Shown here: positions 24,852 through 34,016 of the stretch, one piece after another
Layout of the letters: every line of letters begins with the position of its first letter
Numbering within the stretch: position 1 is the stretch's first letter
Assembly (NCBI GenBank): GCA_019912965.1
Contig: JAIOHM010000165.1
Span: 1-64,000, forward strand
Length of the DNA: 64,000 nt
Source of the DNA: Anaerolineae bacterium
GTDB taxonomy: Bacteria > Chloroflexota > Anaerolineae > Aggregatilineales > Phototrophicaceae
Direction of reading: 5' to 3'
Notes under the pieces: model-generated
What the model was told of the DNA's origin: nothing
Seen by the model: the letters and a program-made list of their open reading frames with translations, nothing else
Database searches by the model: none
Position numbers and translations under genes: made by a program

Positions 24852-26270
24852 CTAGAACAGTCCCCACAGGTACTGGTTGGTCACTTCGTGGTGGAATTGC
24901 AATTCGGAGCGCTTGATGATGGTGCCCAGTTTGCGTGGGCATCGGTCAGCCGAAGCCTGCTTTAACTCGCCATACTTGCTATGGACAGTTGGCCCCAAAA
25001 GCTCAGATGCATATTCACTGCCGCAGAAGTTTTCGATGGCAGTGTAGATGTTATCGGGGAGGAACACATCGCTATTGGAAGCCTCAGTCGGCCCTTCCAG
25101 ACCAGTCCTGAGCAGCGTGTAAATCAGCATATAGGGATTGACATCCGGGCTGATCGAACGGACTTCGACGCGAGCTGATTTCTCGTTACCCAGCGGGATA
25201 CGCACCATCGAACCGCGATCAACAGCCGAAGCCTTGATCTGATTAGGGGCTTCATAGTGCGGGTCAAGACGACGATAAGCATTGACGCTGGGGTTCAACA
25301 CCAGGCAAATGTCCTGAGCGCTGGCGAGAATACGCTGTACAAAGTCCCAACCAAAAGCCGAAAGTCCATCTTTGCCAGCGGCATCATAAAATTGGTTTGT
25401 GCCACCGCGCGAAACCGAGATATTGGTATGCATCCCGTTACCGTTCACACCGGTGATCGGCTTGGGAAGGAAGCTGGCGGTCATATCCAGACGGCGAGCA
25501 ACCTGACGGCAGATGAGCTTGTACAAAAGCACCTGATCGGCACCGATGGTCGCTTCGGTATAGCCATAGTTCATTTCGAACTGGGCAGGTGCGACTTCCG
25601 GGTGATCTTTTTCGTTCTGGAAACCGAGCGCGCGCTGCACTTCGGCGGCAGTATCGATGAAGCTCCGCAGCGGGTCGCCGGGGAGGGTGTGGTAATAACC
25701 GGTTGTGGAGATAACCTCAAATTGGCGACTGTCGATAAAACCCTGTTCAGCATTCTGGCCCTTGAACAGGAAGCCTTCGATTTCGCTGGCGACGCCGCAA
25801 ACGCTGCCATCCTGTTGATAGAGCGCCTCGGTATATTGTTTGAGCATGGAGCGCATATCGGCCACATAGGGGGTGCCATCGCGTTCCAGAACATCGCCAA
25901 ATACCATCACCTTGCCCGTTCCGAAAATATCGGCGGGCACCCAGTAAAAGGCCGACCAATCAATCGCCAGCCGCAGATCAGACTCGGACTGCTGCGAGAA
26001 GCCACGCACTGATGAACCATCGAACGTCAGGTTATCCGCCGACTTGAGCAGGAATTTTTTGTCATAATCCAACATGTGCAAACGCCCCTCCAGATCGGAG
26101 AAGCAGACCGTGACGGCCTTGATGCGTTTTTCATCGGTCAGGTAACGCATCCGTTCTTCACGCAGCACATCGGCAGGCGTCCGGTTCAGACGCTTGGCTT
26201 TCGCTTCCAGATTCAGTTCTTCTAGCTGGTCATAGGGCAGTTCGAGAAAATCGCGCAGAGAGGAGGTCAT
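24852..26270 (-). CDS. glnA: Glutamine synthetase, type I family
   Basis: The enzyme joins ammonia to glutamate with ATP. The 472-residue protein has the type I signatures: FDGSSVRGFSQQSESDLRL, SEIEGFLF for metal Glu, APAQFEMNYGY, GNGMHTNISVS with the essential His, and NAYRRLDPHYEAPNQIK. The C-terminal end lacks a recognisable NLYDLPPEE-type adenylylation site, so control by GlnE is not expected. The start is ATG 26270 with AGGACA upstream; ATG 26303 is possible. It could be the only GS or a specialised paralogue; no nitrogen regulator lies nearby. Confidence 0.9.
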   Translation of the reverse strand: MTSSLRDFLELPYDQLEELNLEAKAKRLNRTPADVLREERMRYLTDEKRIKAVTVCFSDLEGRLHMLDYDKKFLLKSADNLTFDGSSVRGFSQQSESDLRLAIDWSAFYWVPADIFGTGKVMVFGDVLERDGTPYVADMRSMLKQYTEALYQQDGSVCGVASEIEGFLFKGQNAEQGFIDSRQFEVISTTGYYHTLPGDPLRSFIDTAAEVQRALGFQNEKDHPEVAPAQFEMNYGYTEATIGADQVLLYKLICRQVARRLDMTASFLPKPITGVNGNGMHTNISVSRGGTNQFYDAAGKDGLSAFGWDFVQRILASAQDICLVLNPSVNAYRRLDPHYEAPNQIKASAVDRGSMVRIPLGNEKSARVEVRSISPDVNPYMLIYTLLRTGLEGPTEASNSDVFLPDNIYTAIENFCGSEYASELLGPTVHSKYGELKQASADRCPRKLGTIIKRSELQFHHEVTNQYLWGLF

Positions 26271-26402
26271 GGGTTTTGTCCTGATATGCGAATTTGATGT
26301 CAAGATCGCACAAGTCTAAAGCAGGATAGGCACGAATAAATTGGTGCATTCTACCAAGAACCACCCATATGCATTGGTCATTAGTGATAAAGAGTGGTTG
26401 GA

Positions 26403-27206
26403 CTATTCATCCGGTGCTTCAGCACTATGAGGATCAACCGGGAGCAGCGTAATTGTATTGGTATCAACGATTTCATCGCTCGGATTGAGCAAGAAAGCGT
26501 GCGGCCAATCCTTGACCACCTCCCAACGGAATTTAGCAACTTTATTCACATCCTTGACGCTTCCACTCAACACGGCGGGCTGCATAAATTCAACCGCTTT
26601 GGGCAAACTGCTGAATGCCAATACAACAGTTTCATCATCACCCGTCACCGCCACCGCCTGCCATTCTATTTTATCGTCTGCGGTGAGCGCCCAGATGGGT
26701 TTATTGGGGGTCTGGCGAATGAGCAGATAAACATAACGCGAAGGGCGCTTGCCACTTTCGTCGCGTCCAGCATTCTGTTTTATCCGGTCAATAGTGCGAG
26801 TCTCGGTATGCGGTTTCTCGCCACGCATCAGCACGCCAGACGGATTGGTAGATTCTACCAGAACGCGTGTATAACCTGCCCTTTCCAGCGTTTGCACGAG
26901 TGTTTCATCCGCAGTCCCATCGGGGTTCAGGATGATTATTCGTCCACCGGGACGCAGCGCATTCAATGCGGATTTCAGCAATCGGGTTTCCAGACTACAG
27001 CCATACGCCACTACCGCATCGGCACTTTCAGAAGCAATCTGCCATACATCCGCACGCCCCGGAGAAAGGAAAATATCCAAATCACCGCGCAGTTCGCTTA
27101 AGATCAAGCCCGCGCGCCCATCCACATCCAGCAGACGCAGCGCAGTCCCGCTAGGTGGCAAATGTTTCGCCATCGCTTCAATCAATATGCGGGATATGTC
27201 GATCAT
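26403..27206 (-). CDS. Methyltransferase-like protein of unknown function
   Basis: This 267-residue protein begins like a Rossmann methyltransferase: LRLLDVDGRAGLILSEL at about residues 23-39, LRPGGRIIILNPDG further on. The usual acidic SAM motif is weak (VDGRAG instead of GxGxG). The second half (IWALTADDKIEWQAVAVTGD, VLAFSSLPKAVEFMQPAV) resembles a separate small alpha-beta domain. It may be a degenerate or structural paralogue rather than an active enzyme. TTG 27221 is an alternative start; ATG 27206 follows GAAGG. It is convergent with nothing and lies downstream of the AI-2E pair. Confidence 0.65.
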   Translation of the reverse strand: MIDISRILIEAMAKHLPPSGTALRLLDVDGRAGLILSELRGDLDIFLSPGRADVWQIASESADAVVAYGCSLETRLLKSALNALRPGGRIIILNPDGTADETLVQTLERAGYTRVLVESTNPSGVLMRGEKPHTETRTIDRIKQNAGRDESGKRPSRYVYLLIRQTPNKPIWALTADDKIEWQAVAVTGDDETVVLAFSSLPKAVEFMQPAVLSGSVKDVNKVAKFRWEVVKDWPHAFLLNPSDEIVDTNTITLLPVDPHSAEAPDE

Positions 27207-27238
27207 TTTGAGCGCCTTCAAAAAGTGCAGATTGCAAA

Positions 27239-27267
27239 GTAGGGACGCCGTGATCGTGCGTCCCTAC
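27239..27267. repeat. GTAGGGGCG-type palindrome, copy 4
   Basis: GTAGGGACGC pairs exactly with GCGTCCCTAC around a nine-base loop. It lies between the 63-residue gene and the methyltransferase-like gene. Confidence 0.85.
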
Positions 27268-27338
27268 CTGATGCCAATTTATATGGCTGATTTTAAGCCA
27301 CTAACTGATAGAAATCCACAGAATGGTTCAGTTCTGGT

Positions 27339-27530
27339 TTAACGCTTCCGGGCTTCCTCTGCTGCTATCCGTACCAGTTCGACCACCTCTTCCCATTCTT
27401 CGGGGAACAGATGAACCGTCACCGAGCCAAGTTCAAGGTGATAAATGGTTTCGTCATCTGGCTCATGGGAAACCCAGGCCACATAATTTTCGGTCACGGC
27501 TAAATTTTCGGTTTCGACTTCGTCAGACAT
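27339..27530 (-). CDS. Small acidic protein coupled to the AI-2E transporter gene
   Basis: The 63-residue protein is strongly acidic (MSDEVETENLAVTENYVAWV, later FPEEWEEVVELV). Its start overlaps the end of the AI-2E-type transporter gene by eight bases (ATGTCTGA), a sign of coupled translation and of a real gene. It has no membrane helix. I do not recognise a family. A role as small partner of the transporter is a guess from the overlap. Confidence 0.7.
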   Translation of the reverse strand: MSDEVETENLAVTENYVAWVSHEPDDETIYHLELGSVTVHLFPEEWEEVVELVRIAAEEARKR

Positions 27531-28845
27531 GATCTTCTTTCCTTCTGGCGTTCAGCCAATCGCGGGCTTGCACACCCATGCGGGCAACCCATTCCTGGCG
27601 CAGCACAGCGCCGCGCGGCGGTCGGTTTGGCTTACGGATGACCGACCCAGGGAAAGGGTCTCGATCCATCAGCTTGCCGTAGATATATTGCCCGAAAACC
27701 CGCAGACTAGCAACGGTCGGTGCAGCCAGAATAATTCCCAGCACCCCAACCAGACTTGCGCCAGCGATAATTCCGACGATGACCGCCAGTGGGTGCAGAT
27801 TCAAGCTGCCGCCCATCACGCGGGGAACCAGAATAATCGCTTCCAGATTTTGCAGAACTGCCCAAACGACAACGACCAGCACGGCAAAGGGCACACCCGT
27901 CAAGAATGGAATAGTAGCCGATTCCGAGGTCAGTGCCAGCAGTGCCGCAGGGAAGATGGCTAACCCTGCTCCAATGCTGGGAATAAACTCCAGCAAACCG
28001 GAAATCAGGCCGAGGATTAGCGGATTGGGCAAGCCCAACAGGGTGGCAGCCACAAAAGCCGATGTTCCCATGAACAATGCCAGAGTCAACTGCCCACGTA
28101 AGTAAGCATTCCATACCTGCCCTAACTCATAGAGCAAGCGGCGCAAATCTCCCCGGTATAAAGGCGGTGTGATATGTACAGCTTTATCAATGAAAATAGT
28201 TCCGTCTCGCATCAGGAAAAACATCATCGACATCAAGAAAATCACATTAATAATGGCGGTCAACGCCCCACCCACAAAGTTGAAGGCTGGCCCGGTCAGC
28301 GACCCGATGAATGTTTGGGTACTGCCAACCAGACTCACGTCCTGTGGTTGGAGCAAATCGGTAATGTGCTCCACCCCGGTCACTTCCTGCAAACGTTGCA
28401 ACGGGATAAACGGTTCACCGTCAATCAGGATCGGTTCGCCGTTAAAGGTCAACGGTTCATTCAGTGTGTGTTCGAGACTTTGTTCCAAATTACGGAACAA
28501 TCCCGGAAGTTGACGCCCAAAAGCCTCCAACTGACGAACAATCGCAGGCAGGACAACCAACATCCCAATGATGAACACCGTGATGATGATCACATAGGTC
28601 AGCAGTACGGCCAGATTACGATGCGAACCACGCCGAAATGGGCCAAAAACCAAAATGCGCTGTTCGATGAAATTCACCAGCGGTGTGAGCAAATAGGCAA
28701 GAATGACTGCCACAGCCAGAATAGGCAGCACTTCGCTCAGGCGCAGCGCCATAAACACCAAAGCAACCAGTACAGCCAGCGCCACTAACCGCTTGGTACG
28801 GGTCGTCCATACAGGGGAAGTTAAAATGGGGGGAAGGGAGTTCAC
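27523..28845 (-). CDS. AI-2E family transporter (PerM/TqsA-like)
   Basis: The 440-residue membrane protein has the family layout: two close helices near the N-terminus (LAVLVALVFMALRL and VILAYLLTPLV), a soluble segment around residues 95-180, and a C-terminal bundle of about five helices with GLPNPLILGLISGLLEFIPSIGAGLAI, the family signature around the FIP(S/Y)xG motif. Family members export autoinducer-2 or act as Na+/H+ antiporters; which applies cannot be told. The start is GTG 28845. The next gene overlaps its stop codon. Confidence 0.9.
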   Translation of the reverse strand: MNSLPPILTSPVWTTRTKRLVALAVLVALVFMALRLSEVLPILAVAVILAYLLTPLVNFIEQRILVFGPFRRGSHRNLAVLLTYVIIITVFIIGMLVVLPAIVRQLEAFGRQLPGLFRNLEQSLEHTLNEPLTFNGEPILIDGEPFIPLQRLQEVTGVEHITDLLQPQDVSLVGSTQTFIGSLTGPAFNFVGGALTAIINVIFLMSMMFFLMRDGTIFIDKAVHITPPLYRGDLRRLLYELGQVWNAYLRGQLTLALFMGTSAFVAATLLGLPNPLILGLISGLLEFIPSIGAGLAIFPAALLALTSESATIPFLTGVPFAVLVVVVWAVLQNLEAIILVPRVMGGSLNLHPLAVIVGIIAGASLVGVLGIILAAPTVASLRVFGQYIYGKLMDRDPFPGSVIRKPNRPPRGAVLRQEWVARMGVQARDWLNARRKEDHV

Positions 28846-28954
28846 AACAGCATCCGGTTGATCTATATCCTAAAGTATAACAGCAAATCCATCACCACAT
28901 ATATATACACTTCTTAACGCCAAAAGTTGCTGTTTTAAGGGAATTTTGCCTGAA

Positions 28955-28986
28955 TCAAAAGTGCCCCACGTTTCCATAGGGCACTT
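28955..28986 (-). terminator. Terminator after pnp
   Basis: On the minus strand AAGTGCCC pairs with GGGCACTT across an 11-base loop and is followed by TTGATT. It lies 16 bases past the pnp stop codon. Confidence 0.75.
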
Positions 28987-29001
28987 CGTGATTAGCGATT
29001 T

Positions 29002-31275
29002 TTAGTAACGGCGTCCGCCGCGATCACCACCGCGATCACCGCCCCGGTCGCCACCGCCGCCACGACGATCACCACCGCCGCGATTGCCGCCCCGGTCGCC
29101 ACCGCCGCCACGACGGTCGCGTGAACGGGCTTCTTCGGCAGTCCAGCCTTCGAGGACGGCCTGACGGCTCAGGCGCACTTTACCGCCGTCATCAATGTCG
29201 GTGACCATCACCATGATTTCGTCACCCATGCTGACTTCACTTTCGACTGACTCGACGCGGTAATCGGCCAACTGCGAAATATGCACCAGACCATCTTTAC
29301 CCGGCAGGAATTCCACAAACGCGCCATACGGCTCGATGCGGGTAACACGCCCGGTATAAATTTTGCCAATTTCGGCTTCTTCGGTCAGGCCGCGAATTTC
29401 ATCCACTGCCGCCGCTGCTGCTGTGCCATTGACGCTTGACACAAATACAGTGCCATCTTCTTCAATGTCAATCTTTGCGCCAGTACGTTCCTGAATGCCA
29501 CGAATGGTCTTGCCACCGGGGCCGATGATCGCGCCGATCTTCGCCACATCAATCTTGATGGTGGTGATACGCGGTGCAAAATCACTCAAGTCCTTGTTCG
29601 GTTGGGCGATAGCACTGGTGATGACACTGAGGATTTTCATACGGGCTTCGCGGGCTTGTGCCAACGCCCGTGCCATAATATCATCGGAAACACCGGTGAT
29701 TTTGATGTCCATCTGAAGCGCAGTGATGCCCTTCTCCGTCCCGGCCACCTTGAAATCCATATCGCCAATATGATCTTCCAGACCCTGAATGTCGGTCAGA
29801 ATGGCAATGTGACCCGCTTCCTCAATCAGACCCATCGCAATTCCGGCCACAGGACGCGGAATCGGCACACCTGCGTGCATGAGCGCCAATGTGCTGCCGC
29901 ACACGCTTGCCATCGAGGTACTGCCATTGGAACTAAGCACTTCGCTCACCAATCGGATGGTATATGGGAATACATCTTCCGGCGGGAGAATCCAGCGCAG
30001 TGCAGCTTCAGCCAGCGCCCCGTGCCCAATTTCGCGGCGTTTCGGCCCACGCAGCGGTGAGGTTTCCCCCGTACTGTAGGGCGGGAAGTTGTAGTGATGC
30101 ATGTAGCGTTTGGAGGGTTCGGGATTGAGCGTGTCGATTTCCTGTGCATCGCCGGGTGTTCCCAGCGTGGCAATTGTCAACACCTGTGTCTGTCCACGCT
30201 TGAACAGGCCAGAACCATGAACGCGAGGGATGACGCCGACTTCTGCTGCCAACGGACGAATATCCGTCAAGCCGCGACCATCCGGGCGTACACCATCTTC
30301 CACAATGCGACGGCGCACTTCTTTGGCAATCACTTCGGAAAATGCATCGGTAGCATCACCCAATTCGATCTGTTCTTCGGGGTCGGTCAACCCTTCGTTG
30401 CGCTCGGTAAAGAAACCAACCAATTCATCACGCACTGCGTCCAGCGCTTCGTTACGTCCCTGCTTATCGGTGGTTTCAGCGATAATTTTACGGACTTTTT
30501 CCAGCGTGCGTTCGCTCACTTCCGCGGAGAGGGCCTGGTTGCTTGCAGCCGCCACATAGGCCGCCTTGGGCTTGCCAATGGCTGCTTGCATTTCGTTGAC
30601 AATCGCGATCACGGGCTGCATGGACTGGTGCGCCAGTTTCAGCGCCTTGAGCATCATCTCCTCGTCCACTTCCGCCGCACCGCACTCCACCATGTTGATC
30701 GCGTTTGCTGTGCCAGCGACACGCAAATCGAGAGTGCTGTTCGCCATCTGCGAAATGGTGGGATTCACCACCAATTCCCCATCAATTTGTCCAACGCGCG
30801 TACCTGCCACAGGGCCATTCCAAGGAATATTGGAAATGTGCAATGCGGCACTGGCGGCGATGATCCCCAACATATCGACCTGATGTTCCTGATCGTGGCT
30901 GAAAGCCGACAGGATGATCTGCACTTCATTACGCATATCATCTGGGAACAGAGGGCGAAGGGTGCGGTCAATGACCCGCGAGGTCAAAATGGCCTGCTCG
31001 GAAGGTCGTCCTTCACGGCGGAAGAAACTGCCGGGAATACGTCCAGCAGCATACATCTTCTCTTCAAAGTCTACGCTCAACGGGAAAAAGTCTATCCCCG
31101 CACGCGCTTTCTTGCTCATGGTAGCGGTTGCGAAGACGACTGTCTCCCCATCCGTCACCGTCACAGCACCGCCAGCCTGCTCGGCCAAACGTCCTGTCTC
31201 GATAATAATGTCCCGGTCGCCCACGCGGGCGGTAAAACGGTAATTCGTCCCCATTGGGGTTGTTAGAGTTTCCAC
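29002..31275 (-). CDS. pnp: Polyribonucleotide nucleotidyltransferase (PNPase)
   Basis: PNPase degrades RNA from the 3' end with phosphate. The protein of about 757 residues has two RNase PH domains (the first with FFRREGRPSEQAILTSRVID, the second with RRIVEDGVRPDGRGLTDIRP and GSSTSMASVCGSTLALMHAG), a KH domain (KIGAIIGPGGKTIRGIQERT) and an S1 domain (GRVTRIEPYGAFVEFLPGKDGL). The last ~40 residues are an Arg/Gly repeat (RGGGGDRGG), unlike most PNPases. GTG 31275, preceded by GTGGAGGACACA, fits the family start (VETLTTPMG). It follows rpsO, the classical order, with a large hairpin in its leader. Confidence 0.93.
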   Translation of the reverse strand: METLTTPMGTNYRFTARVGDRDIIIETGRLAEQAGGAVTVTDGETVVFATATMSKKARAGIDFFPLSVDFEEKMYAAGRIPGSFFRREGRPSEQAILTSRVIDRTLRPLFPDDMRNEVQIILSAFSHDQEHQVDMLGIIAASAALHISNIPWNGPVAGTRVGQIDGELVVNPTISQMANSTLDLRVAGTANAINMVECGAAEVDEEMMLKALKLAHQSMQPVIAIVNEMQAAIGKPKAAYVAAASNQALSAEVSERTLEKVRKIIAETTDKQGRNEALDAVRDELVGFFTERNEGLTDPEEQIELGDATDAFSEVIAKEVRRRIVEDGVRPDGRGLTDIRPLAAEVGVIPRVHGSGLFKRGQTQVLTIATLGTPGDAQEIDTLNPEPSKRYMHHYNFPPYSTGETSPLRGPKRREIGHGALAEAALRWILPPEDVFPYTIRLVSEVLSSNGSTSMASVCGSTLALMHAGVPIPRPVAGIAMGLIEEAGHIAILTDIQGLEDHIGDMDFKVAGTEKGITALQMDIKITGVSDDIMARALAQAREARMKILSVITSAIAQPNKDLSDFAPRITTIKIDVAKIGAIIGPGGKTIRGIQERTGAKIDIEEDGTVFVSSVNGTAAAAAVDEIRGLTEEAEIGKIYTGRVTRIEPYGAFVEFLPGKDGLVHISQLADYRVESVESEVSMGDEIMVMVTDIDDGGKVRLSRQAVLEGWTAEEARSRDRRGGGGDRGGNRGGGDRRGGGGDRGGDRGGDRGGRRY

Positions 31276-31297
31276 TGTGTCCTCCACAATGTAAAAA

Positions 31298-31373
31298 CCC
31301 GGCACTCAGGGACTGGAACGTACTGCTAAACAGATCCCTTTTAGCCTCACGTTCCAATTCCTGCGCTGCCGGG
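31298..31373 (-). promoter_or_regulatory. Long hairpin in the pnp leader
   Basis: CCCGGCA and TGCCGGG close a stem that continues inward (GAATTGGAACGT with ACGTTCCAGTCCC), about 76 bases in all. It is followed by TTTTT on the minus strand, 17 bases before the pnp ribosome binding site. In enterobacteria a comparable rpsO-pnp hairpin is cut by RNase III and used by PNPase to limit its own synthesis; a similar role is inferred. It could also act as an attenuator. Confidence 0.7.
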
Positions 31374-31380
31374 CAAGTTC

Positions 31381-31407
31381 AAAAAGGATGTTCCAGTTGG
31401 AACATCC
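31381..31407 (-). terminator. Terminator after rpsO
   Basis: GGATGTTCC pairs with GGAACATCC around four bases and is followed by TTTTTG on the minus strand. It lies 24 bases past the rpsO stop codon and should lower read-through into pnp. Confidence 0.85.
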
Positions 31408-31430
31408 GGGAATAACATATCAGGTTCGAT

Positions 31431-31700
31431 TTAACGGCGCAGCCCCAGTTTGGCAATCAGTTCACGGTAAACATCAGGCTGGGTCTTGCTCAGATACTTC
31501 AGATGACGCCGCCGTGAACCGACCAGTTTCAGCAGACCACGCCGCGAATGCTCATCATGTGAGTGTGTACGCAGGTGATCGGTCAATTGGATAATACGTG
31601 TGGTCAACAATGCGACCTGTACTTCAGGCGACCCGGTATCTTTTTCGTGCCGGGCATAGTCCTGCATAATCAGGCCTTTTTGCGTTTTTTCGATGGGCAT
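31431..31700 (-). CDS. rpsO: 30S ribosomal protein uS15
   Basis: The 89-residue protein has the uS15 pattern: DTGSPEVQVALLTTRIIQLT, then HSHDEHSRRGLLKLVGSRRR and YLSKTQPDVYRELIAKLGLR. uS15 binds the central domain of 16S rRNA early in assembly. The gene precedes pnp on the same strand, as in many bacteria, and is separated from it by a terminator hairpin. Confidence 0.95.
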   Translation of the reverse strand: MPIEKTQKGLIMQDYARHEKDTGSPEVQVALLTTRIIQLTDHLRTHSHDEHSRRGLLKLVGSRRRHLKYLSKTQPDVYRELIAKLGLRR

Positions 31701-31833
31701 GGAATTCGTCCCTACCTTAAATTAGTGTCACCAGATAAGCCGGATAGGTGGCTCATCGGTCAATAACAATGGATGCGATTATAGCAGACGCGCCCTAACC
31801 CCGACAATCCTCAAGAATTGGGGCTGGAAAATC

Positions 31834-31860
31834 AAAAGGGCGAACCCCATAGGCTCACCC
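31834..31860 (-). terminator. Terminator after the NYN-domain gene
   Basis: On the minus strand GGGTGAGCC pairs with GGTTCGCCC (one G-T pair and one T-G pair) and TTTTGATTTT follows. It lies 27 bases past the stop codon. Confidence 0.75.
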
Positions 31861-31886
31861 TGAAAGATTTTGCTAAAAGTTTAAGA

Positions 31887-34016
31887 CTATTTCGTTTTCA
31901 TCGCCTCGGCCACCAGATTAACGGTGTGATGGGTGCGAAACAGGCTGTACTGCCCCAACCGCCCCGGAACCGGATTAAGTACATTTTCCGTTTCCATGAT
32001 CGAGAACCAGAAATCCAGATTCCACTCGGTATCCGGGTCAATCTGGCGCACCGTCTGTTCAGAGATGGGCACGTTGCGTTCGTATAAGCTCAACAGCAGT
32101 CGCACGAAAGTATCCCGCAGGGATAGAACTGTCTGCACCAGAGGGGCTTCCATATTGAGGGAAATACCTTTAGTCAGAAAGTCGCTCTGCGGGTTGGAGT
32201 ATTCAGAAACCACCGCCGAATCATTTTCTTTCAGGTATTCAACTGCCCGCTGAAATGCCATGCCGGTATCAAACACACGCAGGCGGCGGTGCAGACTACC
32301 TAAAGGGCACCAGGTAAAATTGCGAAAGCTAGTGAACTGTTCCACGCTGACGACCACCCGCCGCACCATACTGGCGGTTTCCAGACTGACGCGCTCTAGC
32401 TCTTCAATCGATACTCCTGCCCAATTCGGGGCTTCGGCTTCGTCATCTGCCGTGCGGAGTTTAGGTGTAGGCGGTTCCATATCCGGTTGCAGTTTGATAA
32501 CCGGAACCAGATCATCCGGGTTGTGACGATGCGGCAACAGCTCCCGCACCAGAATACCCTCGCGCACCAGACAGTCGATCCATTCGGATCGCCATTGGTC
32601 GCTGTAATTGCAACCGGGGCGATCAAGGTCGCGATCCATCGCCAACCCTTTGAGCAAAAAGCCGTAATTGACGTACTCCCAGCCACGCACCCCTAAGGTG
32701 TTACTAACACGCACCATCACCCGGTCGCGAATTAATCGGGTCTTTTCCACAATTGGGTGATTAGCATTGAGCGTAATCGTTCCATTTGTGGCAATCGCCT
32801 TCAGGATGCCCAGCGACATGGCCTGCGATACCAAATCTTCGCCGCGTGGACGCGAGATGACCGCGCCGACTTCCTGCAACTGCTCCACCAACTGGTTGAC
32901 AGACATCATATCCGAACCCAGCGCCTTCGCCAGACGGTCGAATTGAATAATCACGCTCGACCACTGCGAGGGTGTGAATGCGCTGGCATCCGCGCCTTCG
33001 GTGAAAGCCGCAGTGCTCAATGAGAGGTGCGTTTGGAGATTGGTAAAATCCTCGATGTACTCAACCGTCAGGCCGGGATTATTTTCAAGCTGTCGGCTGG
33101 TACTACCACGTACACCCCAAACAATCACCTGCTTGTTGCGCGTCCGCAGGGAGTTCAAAACCTGATTAAAATCCCGGTCACCGCTTGCCATGATGAACAC
33201 ATCTGCCGCGTCCGAATGGGTCGCATCAGTGATCACATCACGCGCAATCCGCATATCAGCACTATTCTTGCCGGGGAGGTTAAATACCGGGTCAATGTTC
33301 GCCAGCATCAGGCGGCTAGGCGCATCATCTGCGATCTCTCGCCCCATCGTGTCTACCAACGGTGGCAGACTACCGCGCTGTCCCCACGGTGCATAGGCGC
33401 ACATTTTAACCACCTGCCCATGCGCTTTTGCCTGCATCACGAACCGGTCAATCAGATGGTCGAGGTTGACCACAAATCCCTGTTCATTCAGGCTGATGGC
33501 AATATTCTCAAAATCGATATATACCGCCACATTTTTGGTCTGGATGCCCAGCAAGGTTTCGAGTGGTTGGTAGATCACCTGATTAGCAAACTCGGTGCCT
33601 TGCAAAACATTTTCCGAACCCCACATGCGGACACGCGCATTACGGGTGGTTTTTACACGCCGAACCAGCGGAATCAAATCCGAACTGGAACTTGCCAAAA
33701 TCAGTTCGTCAACTGGCTCCGGGTCAAAAGAGAAATAATGCAAAATCAGCGCATCGGCCAGTTGATCACGGCGTGGCATATCGAACACATCGTATCCAGC
33801 AGCCTTGAAAATACGCTGATAATTCGCGCCCATTGTGCCGTGTGCTTCCCAGTTGGAAACCACTACCGCTTTTAAGCTATCCGCACTAATCAGACCAGCC
33901 GCCAGTGCCGCGCCCCCACGCAGCCCTACCGCCAGTTCCTGTAAATCCAACGAAATACCCCGATTTCTAAATCGGTGGAGTAAATCGTCCACATCAACAA
34001 TCAAGTAAGCAGCCAT
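31887..34016 (-). CDS. Tandem NYN-domain (PIN-like) protein with C-terminal winged-helix-like part
   Basis: The 709-residue protein starts with a NYN-like domain (MAAYLIVDVDDLL, then ELILASSSSDLIPLVRRV to about residue 120). A second, better conserved one lies at residues 162-300, with Asp168 and Asn171 in VAVYIDFENIA, Asp254 and Asp280 in MASGDRDFNQ, the metal-binding residues of this nuclease fold. Residues ~350-430 look like an OST-HTH/LOTUS type winged helix (LVEQLQEVGAVISR), often linked to NYN. The rest is helical and unassigned. Family members cleave RNA. The first domain lacks some acidic residues and may be inactive. It has no operon partners. Confidence 0.8.
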   Translation of the reverse strand: MAAYLIVDVDDLLHRFRNRGISLDLQELAVGLRGGAALAAGLISADSLKAVVVSNWEAHGTMGANYQRIFKAAGYDVFDMPRRDQLADALILHYFSFDPEPVDELILASSSSDLIPLVRRVKTTRNARVRMWGSENVLQGTEFANQVIYQPLETLLGIQTKNVAVYIDFENIAISLNEQGFVVNLDHLIDRFVMQAKAHGQVVKMCAYAPWGQRGSLPPLVDTMGREIADDAPSRLMLANIDPVFNLPGKNSADMRIARDVITDATHSDAADVFIMASGDRDFNQVLNSLRTRNKQVIVWGVRGSTSRQLENNPGLTVEYIEDFTNLQTHLSLSTAAFTEGADASAFTPSQWSSVIIQFDRLAKALGSDMMSVNQLVEQLQEVGAVISRPRGEDLVSQAMSLGILKAIATNGTITLNANHPIVEKTRLIRDRVMVRVSNTLGVRGWEYVNYGFLLKGLAMDRDLDRPGCNYSDQWRSEWIDCLVREGILVRELLPHRHNPDDLVPVIKLQPDMEPPTPKLRTADDEAEAPNWAGVSIEELERVSLETASMVRRVVVSVEQFTSFRNFTWCPLGSLHRRLRVFDTGMAFQRAVEYLKENDSAVVSEYSNPQSDFLTKGISLNMEAPLVQTVLSLRDTFVRLLLSLYERNVPISEQTVRQIDPDTEWNLDFWFSIMETENVLNPVPGRLGQYSLFRTHHTVNLVAEAMKTK

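Noticed and set aside
25257..26012. Plus-strand frame of 251 codons
   Set aside because: Antisense to glutamine synthetase.
30094..31266. Long plus-strand frame of 390 codons
   Set aside because: It is antisense to pnp, whose minus-strand protein is clearly conserved; no protein-like motifs are seen in the frame.
33027..33875. Plus-strand frame of 282 codons
   Set aside because: Antisense to the NYN gene; no motif, no ribosome binding site.
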